DNA of 64,000 nt from JBEKUY01 sp049514555. Its GTDB lineage: Bacteria; Acidobacteriota; Terriglobia; Acidiferrales; UBA7541. The notes beneath the pieces were generated by a model that saw nothing but the letters and a program-made list of their open reading frames with translations, had not been told where the DNA came from and did not search any database. Positions within the stretch are counted from its first letter, which is position 1; each line of letters opens with the position of its first letter. Positions 44,227 through 51,480 of this stretch are shown here, piece by piece. Position numbers and translations under genes: made by a program. The DNA lies in the NCBI GenBank assembly GCA_049514555.1, contig JBEKUY010000011.1, positions 1 through 64,000 of the forward strand, given 5' to 3'.

Positions 44227-44358
44227 ATGGCAAAAGTCAGAGCTGTCAGATCTCAAGCGGCAGAAAACCCTGAGATCACTGCGGAAGAACTAGTTTCCCG
44301 GATCTACGATGAGATCTTACAGGAAGGATGCGCTGTATTCATTGGGTCATTTTACTAA
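44227..44358 (+). pseudogene. 43-residue frame, possible 5' fragment of a frameshifted gene
   Basis: ATG 44227 has a GAGG ribosome site and opens a protein-like frame (PEITAEELVSRIYDEILQEG, then CAVFIGSFY) that stops at 44358. The helix followed by a short hydrophobic strand and glycine is the kind of start seen in Rossmann or SIR2-like domains, but the glycine-rich loop is lost at the stop. The longer gene below overlaps it by 50 bases in the +1 frame and has no ribosome site of its own. Either a frameshift has split one gene or the two are translationally coupled. Confidence 0.4.
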
Positions 44359-44878
44359 GCTTGCTTACGGACTGGACCCTAGCGCGACTCTCGATCGAGT
44401 GTCATTTTGGAAGGAACGCGGAATCCAACTATTCAAGGTCTCGGACATCATGTTCGCTAGAAGCCTTCGTAAGCGCTTAGAGAAACAAGGGCTAATTCCT
44501 CCGGAGCAGTTTCTAAGCTTCTTGCAGCGTCAGGCTCGTCGCATCGCTTCCATTCACGTGAATCTCAGTCAGACGTCCGACGGCAGAATGGCCTCAGCGA
44601 TGTACCAGGATGGCTTGTTGCACGCGTTGCAGGATGTCCTCACCTCGACAACTCTTGGAATCAAGAAGAAAGAGGACTTCGAAATAGACTACCGAGAAGC
44701 GGAACATCGTCTCACACAGATGTTACGACAACATGATGCCATTGAAATTGCATATTGGAGTGGGAGGTTCGAGGTCATCAGGAGGTTCGTTAAGAGGACG
44801 AAGGGTCCAATACCAGCGTACTTCCACCCCTACCGAGCGCGCCCGCTGACAAAGCTAATAAAGGGAAAGACATTCTGA
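44309..44878 (+). CDS. Helical protein of unknown function, possibly the 3' part of a frameshifted gene
   Basis: A 189-residue, mostly helical and strongly basic protein (SDIMFARSLRKRLEKQG, FLSFLQRQARRIASIHVNLS, GRFEVIRRFVKRTKGPIPAY). No signal peptide, membrane segment or catalytic motif is visible. The ATG lacks a ribosome site and lies inside the 43-residue frame that starts at 44227. Codon use and GC content are closer to the three-helix membrane gene than to the rest of the window. No family was recognised. Confidence 0.55.
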   Translation: MRSYRKDALYSLGHFTKLAYGLDPSATLDRVSFWKERGIQLFKVSDIMFARSLRKRLEKQGLIPPEQFLSFLQRQARRIASIHVNLSQTSDGRMASAMYQDGLLHALQDVLTSTTLGIKKKEDFEIDYREAEHRLTQMLRQHDAIEIAYWSGRFEVIRRFVKRTKGPIPAYFHPYRARPLTKLIKGKTF

Positions 44879-45158
44879 TAGTTCCTAGGTGCCGAGTGTT
44901 CTTCGTGCTGGGTTTGCACTTGGCACTGTCGCTTTAGCTCTTGGGCTAGGAGTTGAAGGAATAAGGGCGAAGAGTTGTATGAAACTGGAGGTGAGCGGTG
45001 GCCGGGCGGCTCCCTTCACGACGCTCCCCTCGTGAAAACCACTCGGGGCAAGCAGGGCGAGCAGGGCGAGCCCTTCGCGATAGCACTCAGGGTAAACAGG
45101 AAGGTAGGAAGAAGAGGGATCCCTCACGTGCGTTCGGGGTGACGGAGCAAGGCAGGAT

Positions 45159-45181
45159 GGCGACGTGAAGTCGCCGCTACA
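45159..45181 (+). repeat. Dispersed palindrome with GCTACA flank (copy 2)
   Basis: GGCGAC-N5-GTCGCC followed directly by GCTACA. Confidence 0.6.
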
Positions 45182-45289
45182 ACGGCAGTCGTGGCGCACA
45201 AATCGCGAAAGACCTGGGCCAAATGGCAAGCGGGATCACAACGGGAGCCGAAGAGGGCGCGGCGAGACGAAGAGGGCGGCAAGAACGGC

Positions 45290-45314
45290 CTCGGGTCTTA
45301 AGACCCGAGCTACA
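45290..45314 (+). repeat. Dispersed palindrome with GCTACA flank (copy 3)
   Basis: A perfect 20-base palindrome, CTCGGGTCTT with AAGACCCGAG, whose last G begins GCTACA. Confidence 0.65.
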
Positions 45315-45346
45315 TGACGGAGAAACCCAACAGATGACAAGCTGAC

Positions 45347-45375
45347 TTGACATCGACGAGTGTGAGGGCTACAAT
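45347..45375 (+). promoter_or_regulatory. Near-consensus sigma-70-type promoter of the XRE operon
   Basis: TTGACA (45347-45352) and TACAAT (45370-45375) are separated by exactly 17 bases, placing transcription start near 45382 and about 15 bases before the XRE start codon. The 8-mer CTTGACAT around the -35 box recurs at 45391, over the start codon, and may mark an autoregulatory site. Confidence 0.8.
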
Positions 45376-45396
45376 GCCGTGGAAAGTTAGCTTGAC

Positions 45397-45609
45397 ATGG
45401 CGCCGAAAATCCTAAACCGAGTGAAAGAGCTGCGCACGGCGCGCGGATGGACGCAGGAGCAACTCGCGAAGGCCGTGGGGGTGTCCCGCCAGAGCATCAA
45501 CTCCATTGAGCGCGACCGGTACGTGCCGAGCCTGCTGCTGGCGCTCACTTTCGCGCGCGTGTTCGGGTGCACCAGCGATCAAATTTTCACGTTGGAGAGC
45601 GAGAAATGA
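45397..45609 (+). CDS. XRE-family transcriptional regulator
   Basis: A 70-residue protein made almost only of a Cro/CI helix-turn-helix (VKELRTARGWTQEQLAKAVG, VSRQSINSIERDRYVPSLLL). Short regulators of this YgzD-like type often pair with small membrane proteins. It has a near-consensus promoter and its stop overlaps the next start (ATGA). It probably represses its own operon. No ribosome site is evident, so the short leader may matter. Confidence 0.88.
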   Translation: MAPKILNRVKELRTARGWTQEQLAKAVGVSRQSINSIERDRYVPSLLLALTFARVFGCTSDQIFTLESEK

Positions 45610-45827
45610 ACATTCCCATCCTCGGCAGGGCGATCGATGAACGTTTCCTTAACCACCGCCTGCGGTCCACGAGTCTCGCCGGGATCATCGGCGGCGTCGC
45701 GGCCATCGGTCTCTTCGCCTACCGCTATTACTTCAATCACGTCTGGAGTTGGGATCTTTTCGCTGTCGCCGCGACGATTGTGGCGGTCAAGGTGGCGGTG
45801 ATGGGCTGGTATCTATTGACCGACTAA
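45606..45827 (+). CDS. Two-helix membrane protein downstream of XRE regulator
   Basis: A 73-residue protein with two transmembrane helices (LAGIIGGVAAIGLFAYRYYF and LFAVAATIVAVKVAVMGWYL). Its ATG overlaps the regulator stop by four bases. XRE regulators followed by such proteins are common in bacteria (DUF2178-like arrangement), but the role is unknown. It is presumably regulated by the XRE protein. Confidence 0.75.
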   Translation: MNIPILGRAIDERFLNHRLRSTSLAGIIGGVAAIGLFAYRYYFNHVWSWDLFAVAATIVAVKVAVMGWYLLTD

Positions 45828-45847
45828 ATCTGAATGGAGAACCAAAG

Positions 45848-46069
45848 ATGATTTTCCGAAATCGGCTGAAAGACCCCGGTGCGATGATGTCCATCGGAAT
45901 GATATGCCTGGTGATCGCCCTCCTTTTGCCGAGGGTGCTTCACCCGACCGCCCACTTCGGGCCGGACTTTATGGACGGAGTGCAAGGAGGGCTCTTCGGC
46001 ATCTCGATCGGCATGAACTTGTGGTCAGCGAGGCTGGCGGCTCGTCAACGCCGCTGCGGCGGGAGCTAG
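45848..46069 (+). CDS. Second small membrane protein of the XRE operon
   Basis: A 73-residue protein with a helix at residues 13-30 (MMSIGMICLVIALLLPRVL) and a second, weaker one (GVQGGLFGISIGMNLWSARL). It starts 20 bases after the previous gene with GGAGAA eight bases before the ATG. Same length as its neighbour, but sequence similarity is not obvious. Function unknown. Confidence 0.68.
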   Translation: MIFRNRLKDPGAMMSIGMICLVIALLLPRVLHPTAHFGPDFMDGVQGGLFGISIGMNLWSARLAARQRRCGGS

Positions 46070-46478
46070 ACTGCGGGAATCAGCATGCGGAAAAGGCGAA
46101 GAGGATCCTTCGACTACGCTCAGGGCAAGCGGGATGACGGAGAGAGGCGAAGAGGCGGACGGCGGTCCTCGTCGCTAAAGGCCCCAGGTCTAAAGACCTG
46201 GGCTACATGGGCCGGGATGACGAGAGGGGCAAGGCTGGCGGCAGGAACGGCCTCGGGTCTTCCCGACAACGGCAGTCGGGACGCACAGACCGCGGAAGAC
46301 CTGGGCTACAGGGCAGGCCCTTCGCGATAGCTCTCCCTTCGCAAAACACGCTCGGGGCAAGCAGGGCAGGCGGTGCGAGGTTGACGCGAGGGAGCGGCTG
46401 CCCTAAGGTCGTGCGCCTGGGTAGAATCGAAACGCGCGGTTCGTGCTTGCGCAGCGGCGGGATTTCAGGAAGGGCGAA
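46070..46478. other. Intergenic region with dispersed repeat modules (right flank of XRE operon)
   Basis: No credible gene. Modules shared with the left flank recur: GAACGGCCTCGGGTCTT (46245), ACAACGGCAGTCG (46266) as part of hairpin CCCGAC-N7-GTCGGG (46262-46280), CCCTTCGCGATAGC (46318) and CTCGGGGCAAGCAGGGC (from 46351). A palindrome with GCTACA flank lies at 46183-46207 and AAGACCTGGGCTACA recurs at 46297. The end holds the ribosome site of the ROK kinase. Confidence 0.6.
46183..46207 (+). repeat. Dispersed palindrome with GCTACA flank (copy 4)
   Basis: CCCAGGTCT-AA-AGACCTGGG with the last G starting GCTACA. The right half, AGACCTGGGCTACA, is repeated about 105 bases downstream near 46298. 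Confidence 0.62.
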
Positions 46479-47441
46479 ATGAGCGAAGCGCTTTTCGTTG
46501 GGGTGGACATAGGCGGAACGAAGGTGGCGGCCGGGCTCGTGAACGCGGCGGGAGAGATCGTGCAGCATACGCGCGTGCCGATGGTGACGAACAAGGACGC
46601 TGCGACGGGATTGGCCGCTGTGCTAGGAGCGATCCGGCAGCTTCTGGAGCACTCGGGAGCAGAAAAGCAAGTCGCGGCGATCGGGATTTGCTCGCCGGGT
46701 CCGCTGAATCCGGAGACGGGAGTGGTGATCAATCCGCCGAACGTGCCGTGCTGGAGGAATTTTCCGCTGGCGGACGAAGTGCGGCGGGTCTACAGCGTGC
46801 CGGTGAAGGTGGATAACGACGCAAATGCGGCGGCGCTGGCGGAAGTGCTCTGGGGAGCGGGACGCGGCTATCGAAACGTTTTCTACGCCATCGTGGGGAC
46901 CGGCATCGGCACCGGAATCGTCTTTGACGGGAAAATCTATCACGGGCGAACGGGCGCGGCCGGCGAAGGCGGGCACATGGGGATCGAGTACGACGGTCCT
47001 ATCTGCAAGTGCGGCAAACACGGCTGCATCGAGTTTCTGGCGTCGGGTCCGGCGATCGCGCGGCGGGCTCGGCGGAAATTGGAGAGCAAACCGAAGTCGG
47101 CGCTGCTGGAGCTGGCCGGCGGCAAAGCGGAGAACGTCACGAGCGAGATGGTTGGGAAGGCATCGAGCGCGGGCGACGCCGTCGCGAAGGAAGTGATTCA
47201 GGAGACGCTCGATCTGCTGACGTACTGGCTGGGGAATATCGTGGATCTGCTCGAGCCCGATGTAATCATCATGGGCGGCGGCGTGTCTTCGATGCTGGCG
47301 CCGTTCCTGGACGACATTCGCGCGCACTGGAAAGGGGCCGTGCTCAATCCCTGGCCCGAGCAGATTCCGGTGGTGCTCGGGCGATACGGCGAAGAAGCCG
47401 GCATCGCGGGCGCGGCGGCATTGTGCAGGACCACGGGCTAA
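46479..47441 (+). CDS. ROK-family sugar kinase (glucokinase-like)
   Basis: A 320-residue ATP-dependent hexose kinase. Phosphate-1 loop GVDIGGTKVAAGLV, catalytic DNDANAAALAE, sugar-binding GEGGHMGIE and the zinc site CKCGKHGCIE are all present, which define the ROK family. ATG 46479 has a GGAAGGG site. Glucose is the likely substrate, with other hexoses possible. The gene lies 31 bases before a sugar-type MFS transporter, forming an uptake-and-phosphorylation pair. Confidence 0.92.
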   Translation: MSEALFVGVDIGGTKVAAGLVNAAGEIVQHTRVPMVTNKDAATGLAAVLGAIRQLLEHSGAEKQVAAIGICSPGPLNPETGVVINPPNVPCWRNFPLADEVRRVYSVPVKVDNDANAAALAEVLWGAGRGYRNVFYAIVGTGIGTGIVFDGKIYHGRTGAAGEGGHMGIEYDGPICKCGKHGCIEFLASGPAIARRARRKLESKPKSALLELAGGKAENVTSEMVGKASSAGDAVAKEVIQETLDLLTYWLGNIVDLLEPDVIIMGGGVSSMLAPFLDDIRAHWKGAVLNPWPEQIPVVLGRYGEEAGIAGAAALCRTTG

Positions 47442-47472
47442 CTGCGTCTCCTCAAAGGACGTTCACGGAGGA

Positions 47473-48651
47473 ATGACATTGAATCGCAGCAAGGGCGCTT
47501 GGGCGGTGTTTCTGGCGTTTCTGGCCATGGGCTTTGGCGATGCGGTCGGTCCGTTCGTCGGTCTCGCGCGGCAGACATTTCAGCTCTCGAATTTTGTCGC
47601 GCAGCTGATCCCCTTCCTGGGGTTCGCGATGTTCGGCATTCTCTCGATTCCCATGGGCGTGTATCAGGACAAGAAAGGCAAGAAGTTCGTTCTGCTGCTC
47701 GGCTTGGCGATCATGCTGGCGGGCTTCCTGATCCCCACGGTGATGGGACTGCGGACGTTTCCCGTGTTCTTGCTCGCAGTGCTTCTGTTCGGCGCCGGCG
47801 CGGCGACGCTGCAGGTCGCGGGAAATCCCATTATGCGCGACGTTTCCCCGGAAGGAAAATACGCGCGCAACTTGTCGCTGGGTCAGTTTGTGAAAGCGAT
47901 CGGCTCGCTCTCCGGGCCGTTGATCCCGGTGATTGCGGCGCGCGCCGCGGGGGCGAGCTGGCAGGTGATTTTTCCGATTTATAGCGTGGCGGTGCTCATC
48001 ACGATCGTGGCGCTTTGGCCGCTCAAGGTGGAGGAGCGGCACGCGGCCGATCGCAAACCGACGACGTTTGGATCGGCGCTGGCGCTGCTGAAGAATGGCT
48101 ACGTGGCGATGATGGTGCTGGCGATTTTCCTTTACGTGGGCGCGGAAGTGTCGGTGAGCTCCGGGGTTCCTATCTATTTGAAAGAACGCTTCGCAGTGGA
48201 TATCACGCGAACCGGCCTCCTGGGGACGGGGCTCTTTTTTCTCGCGTTGATTATCGGACGCTTCTCCGGGGGGGTGATCTTGAATTGGATCAAGGCGAGC
48301 ACGTTCTTCATCATTACGTGCGCGCTGTCGGTGGTGGGACTGCTTGGCGTACTGGCTCCAATGAGAGGCGTGGCCGTAGCCAGTGTTTTCGTCATCGGAC
48401 TGGGCTTCGCGAATATTTTCCCGCTGGTTTTCTCGATGACCGTGGAGACTATGCCCGAGCAGACGAACGCGCTTGCGGGATTGATGGTGACGGCGATTGT
48501 GGGCGGAGCGATTGTCCCACCGGTCATGGGACTGGTGGCGGACGAGTTTGGATCGATGAGGATTGCCTTCCTGATTCCGCTGGCAGCGCTGGTGTATATC
48601 AGCGCGACGTCAATCACCAACCGCAACCGGCAAACCGCGAAGACGCAGTAA
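47473..48651 (+). CDS. MFS sugar transporter, FucP/FHS-like
   Basis: A 392-residue permease with twelve predicted helices. Segments such as FVAQLIPFLGFAMFGILSIP, QVAGNPIMRDVSPEGKYARN and GLGFANIFPLVFSMTVE resemble fucose/glucose-proton symporters of the FHS family. Start ATG 47473 has GGAGG just upstream. With the ROK kinase it likely imports and traps a hexose. Confidence 0.85.
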   Translation: MTLNRSKGAWAVFLAFLAMGFGDAVGPFVGLARQTFQLSNFVAQLIPFLGFAMFGILSIPMGVYQDKKGKKFVLLLGLAIMLAGFLIPTVMGLRTFPVFLLAVLLFGAGAATLQVAGNPIMRDVSPEGKYARNLSLGQFVKAIGSLSGPLIPVIAARAAGASWQVIFPIYSVAVLITIVALWPLKVEERHAADRKPTTFGSALALLKNGYVAMMVLAIFLYVGAEVSVSSGVPIYLKERFAVDITRTGLLGTGLFFLALIIGRFSGGVILNWIKASTFFIITCALSVVGLLGVLAPMRGVAVASVFVIGLGFANIFPLVFSMTVETMPEQTNALAGLMVTAIVGGAIVPPVMGLVADEFGSMRIAFLIPLAALVYISATSITNRNRQTAKTQ

Positions 48652-48828
48652 TCGCAACTCAATCGGCATCGAAAAGGCGCGGCGAAGGTAGCCGGCGCAA
48701 TACTGGTGCGGGCGAGAATTTCACTTTTGGGGCAGGGGCGGCCCGCGTAGAATGGGCGCACTCGCGGCCGGTCGGTACAGACCAGGCCCGCCCTCTCGGG
48801 CGAAGGCCGCGCCCCGCAAGGAGTGCTC

Positions 48829-50190
48829 ATGAATGACGCGCTCGATATTCACCGATTTCACTTCGCGTTCACTGTGACTTTCCATTACCTCTTCCCGCAA
48901 CTGACGATGGGGCTGGCGCTGCTGATCGTGGTGCTGAAGAGCATGGCGCTCAGGACCGGGCAGGAGCACTTCAACCGCGCGGCGCGGTTCTGGGCAAAGA
49001 TCTTCGGGATCACCTTCGCGATCGGCGTGGTGACGGGCATTCCCATGGAATTCCAGTTCGGGACGAACTGGGCGGCGTTCTCGCGGGCGGCGGGCGGCGT
49101 GATCGGGCAGACGTTGGCGATGGAAGGTGTGTTTTCGTTTTTCCTCGAATCGAGCTTCCTCGGATTATTTCTGTTCGGGGAGAAGAAACTGGGCCGAGTG
49201 GGCCACTGGTGGGCGGCGTTTCTGGTCTTTGTGGGATCGTGGCTTTCGGGCTACTTGATCGTGGCAACGGACGCGTGGATGCAGCACCCGGTGGGGTACA
49301 CGCTCGGCGCGAACGGCGAGATTCAGCTCTCGAGCTTCTGGGGACTGCTGCTGAACCGCTGGGCGCTCTGGCAGTACGCGCACAACATGCTGGGCGCGGT
49401 GCAGACGGGCTGCTTTGTGATGGCGGCGGTAGGCGCATTCTACTTGCTCATGAAGCACCACGAAGAGTACGGGCGGACGTTTGTTAGGACGGGAGTGATC
49501 GTCGGAGTCATCGCAGCAGTGCTGCAGCTATTTCCCACGGGAGACGCGCAGGGGCGGTTGATCGCCGAGCACCAGCAGCCGACGCTCGCGGCGATGGAAG
49601 GACTGTTTCACACGCAGGATGGCGCGCCGCTGGCGATCGTGGGCCAGCCCGACGTGCAGAAGCAGCGGCTGGACAACCCGCTCACGGTGCCGAAGGCGCT
49701 GAGCTTTCTGACGTACCGGCGGTGGAGCGCGCAGGTGAAAGGGTTAGACGAGTTTCCGGAGAAGGAGTGGCCCGACCGGATCCCGCTGCTCTACTACAGC
49801 TACCACGTGATGGTGGGCCTCGGCACGATTTTCATCGCCATCTTTGGAATCGCGGCGCTGAAGCTATGGCGAGGGACGCTCTTCGCCTCGCGAGCGATGC
49901 TGTGGCTGCTGATGCTGGCGGCGCCGCTGCCGTACATCGCCAACACGGCTGGATGGATGACGGCCGAGCTGGGAAGGCAGCCGTGGGTGATCTACGGGCT
50001 GATGCGCACCGCCGCGGGCGCATCGCCGCGCGTGGCGGCCGGTAACGCATGGTTCACGCTCCTGGGATTTATGGGGCTGTACACGTTGCTGGCGATTCTA
50101 TTTTTGTTTCTGGTGTACCGGGAGATCGAGCGCGGACCCGAACCCGGCGACGGCAAGCGCCCGGCAGCGACCGCCGGCGCGGCGGACTGA
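48829..50190 (+). CDS. cydA: Cytochrome bd ubiquinol oxidase subunit I
   Basis: A 453-residue haem-bearing subunit of the bd oxidase, reducing O2 with quinol without proton pumping. His19 (TFHYLFPQLTMG), a haem b595 ligand in E. coli, is conserved, as is GIPMEFQFGTNW and the C-terminal GWMTAELGRQPW. The quinol loop is short, so this belongs to the short Q-loop (CioA-like) group. ATG 48829 has AAGGAG six bases upstream. cydB follows ten bases after the stop. Confidence 0.95.
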   Translation: MNDALDIHRFHFAFTVTFHYLFPQLTMGLALLIVVLKSMALRTGQEHFNRAARFWAKIFGITFAIGVVTGIPMEFQFGTNWAAFSRAAGGVIGQTLAMEGVFSFFLESSFLGLFLFGEKKLGRVGHWWAAFLVFVGSWLSGYLIVATDAWMQHPVGYTLGANGEIQLSSFWGLLLNRWALWQYAHNMLGAVQTGCFVMAAVGAFYLLMKHHEEYGRTFVRTGVIVGVIAAVLQLFPTGDAQGRLIAEHQQPTLAAMEGLFHTQDGAPLAIVGQPDVQKQRLDNPLTVPKALSFLTYRRWSAQVKGLDEFPEKEWPDRIPLLYYSYHVMVGLGTIFIAIFGIAALKLWRGTLFASRAMLWLLMLAAPLPYIANTAGWMTAELGRQPWVIYGLMRTAAGASPRVAAGNAWFTLLGFMGLYTLLAILFLFLVYREIERGPEPGDGKRPAATAGAAD

Positions 50191-50200
50191 GGAGGCGGCC

Positions 50201-51244
50201 ATGGCGACGGTCTGGTATTGGCTGATTGCAGTGATGATCGCGATGTACGTGCTTCTCGACGGGTTCGATCTGGGTGCGGGCGCCATTCACCTGCTCGTGG
50301 CCAAGACGGACGAAGAACGGCGGCAGGTGATCGCCAGCGTCGGGCCGGTGTGGGACGGGAATGAGGTGTGGCTGCTGGCCGCCGGCGGAACGCTCTATTT
50401 CGCGTTTCCGATGCTCTACGCTTCCGGTTTCAGCGGCTTCTACTTGCCGCTGATGATCGTGCTGTGGCTGCTGATCCTGCGCGGCACGTCAATCGAGTTT
50501 CGCAACCATGTGAAGAACCCGGTGTGGGGGCCGTTCTGGGATGCGGTCTTCTGCGGTTCGAGCGCGCTCCTGGCGGTGTTCTTCGGGGCGGCGCTGGGGA
50601 ATGTGGTGCGCGGGGTGCCGCTCGACGCCAGCGGATACTTCTTCGAACCGCTTTGGACGAATTTCCGCCTGGGAGAGGAGACGGGCATTCTGGACTGGTA
50701 CACCATCCTGGCGGGCGTGGCCGCGCTAGCGGCGCTGGTGATGCACGGCGCGTTGTGGGTGGCGCACAAGACGCCTGGAGCAGTGAGCGAAAGAGCCGCA
50801 CGTGTGGCCGGATACGTGTGGTGGGTCGTGCTCGTGATGACGGCGGCGATTACCTGGGCTACCTTCCTCGTGCAGCCGCAGGTGCCTGCGAACCTCGAGG
50901 CAAAGCATTGGGGATTCCTCTTGCCAGCGCTCGCGTTTGTGGGACTGGTGAGCGTGTGGTGGTTCCTGGCGAATGGGAACATTCGGAACGCCTTTCTGGG
51001 CTCGTGCGCGTACCTGCTGGGAATGCTGACAAGCGTGGTATTCGGCGTGTATCCCTACGTGCTCCCGGCGCGCAAGCCGGAGTTCGCGCTGACCGTGTTC
51101 AATGCCCAGGCCGGTGCGTACGGGCTGAAGATCGGGCTGATCTGGTGGATTGTCGGGATGCTTCTCACGGCGGGGTACTTCATCTTCGTGTACCGGTCGT
51201 TCGCCGGCAAAGTGGCCGCGGAGAAGGACCAAAACGGGAACTGA
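50201..51244 (+). CDS. cydB: Cytochrome bd ubiquinol oxidase subunit II
   Basis: A 347-residue partner subunit with eight or more transmembrane helices. Landmarks are MYVLLDGFDLGAGAIH, VGPVWDGNEVWLLAAGG and LRGTSIEFR near the N-terminus and GLKIGLIWWIVGMLL near the end. No cydX-sized frame with a ribosome site follows, and the cydDC exporter genes are not in the window. A hairpin follows the stop. Confidence 0.95.
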   Translation: MATVWYWLIAVMIAMYVLLDGFDLGAGAIHLLVAKTDEERRQVIASVGPVWDGNEVWLLAAGGTLYFAFPMLYASGFSGFYLPLMIVLWLLILRGTSIEFRNHVKNPVWGPFWDAVFCGSSALLAVFFGAALGNVVRGVPLDASGYFFEPLWTNFRLGEETGILDWYTILAGVAALAALVMHGALWVAHKTPGAVSERAARVAGYVWWVVLVMTAAITWATFLVQPQVPANLEAKHWGFLLPALAFVGLVSVWWFLANGNIRNAFLGSCAYLLGMLTSVVFGVYPYVLPARKPEFALTVFNAQAGAYGLKIGLIWWIVGMLLTAGYFIFVYRSFAGKVAAEKDQNGN

Positions 51245-51246
51245 CA

Positions 51247-51264
51247 CCGGTCATTCGAAGACCG
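51247..51264 (+). terminator. Hairpin after cydB
   Basis: CCGGTC, a short loop and GACCGG form a six-pair hairpin a few bases after the cydB stop. Only a short pyrimidine stretch follows, so it is a weak or non-canonical terminator. Confidence 0.4.
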
Positions 51265-51480
51265 GCTTCGACGAAGACCTACCCCAGCGCTCCCCATATC
51301 TGTGGTCTCTTAGCAGGTGCGATACACCTGTACCGCGGCGGCGTTGACCGCGCCTGAGGTGGAGGCTATGTTCGCTGGGAAGGCACCTGAGGCGCTACGC
51401 CGGGCGGGGGCGGGCGTGTGCATGTCGTTGGACCGCATAGGGCTTTTTCGGAACCGAGGTGTGGGTTCCCTTCTCCGCAG

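Larger units (their letters stand above)
44879..45346. other. Intergenic region with dispersed repeat modules (left flank of XRE operon)
   Basis: No credible gene. The region carries modules that recur on the other side of the XRE operon: CTCGGGGCAAGCAGGGC (from 45043), CCCTTCGCGATAGC (from 45071), ACAACGGCAGTCG (45179) with CGCACA after it, and GAACGGCCTCGGGTCTT (45283). Two palindromes with GCTACA flank lie inside (45159-45181 and 45290-45314). Confidence 0.6.

Noticed and set aside
44227..44358. Calling the 43-residue frame a SIR2 domain
   Set aside because: Only a short helix-strand pattern is present and the glycine-rich NAD loop is missing; it is too little for a family assignment.
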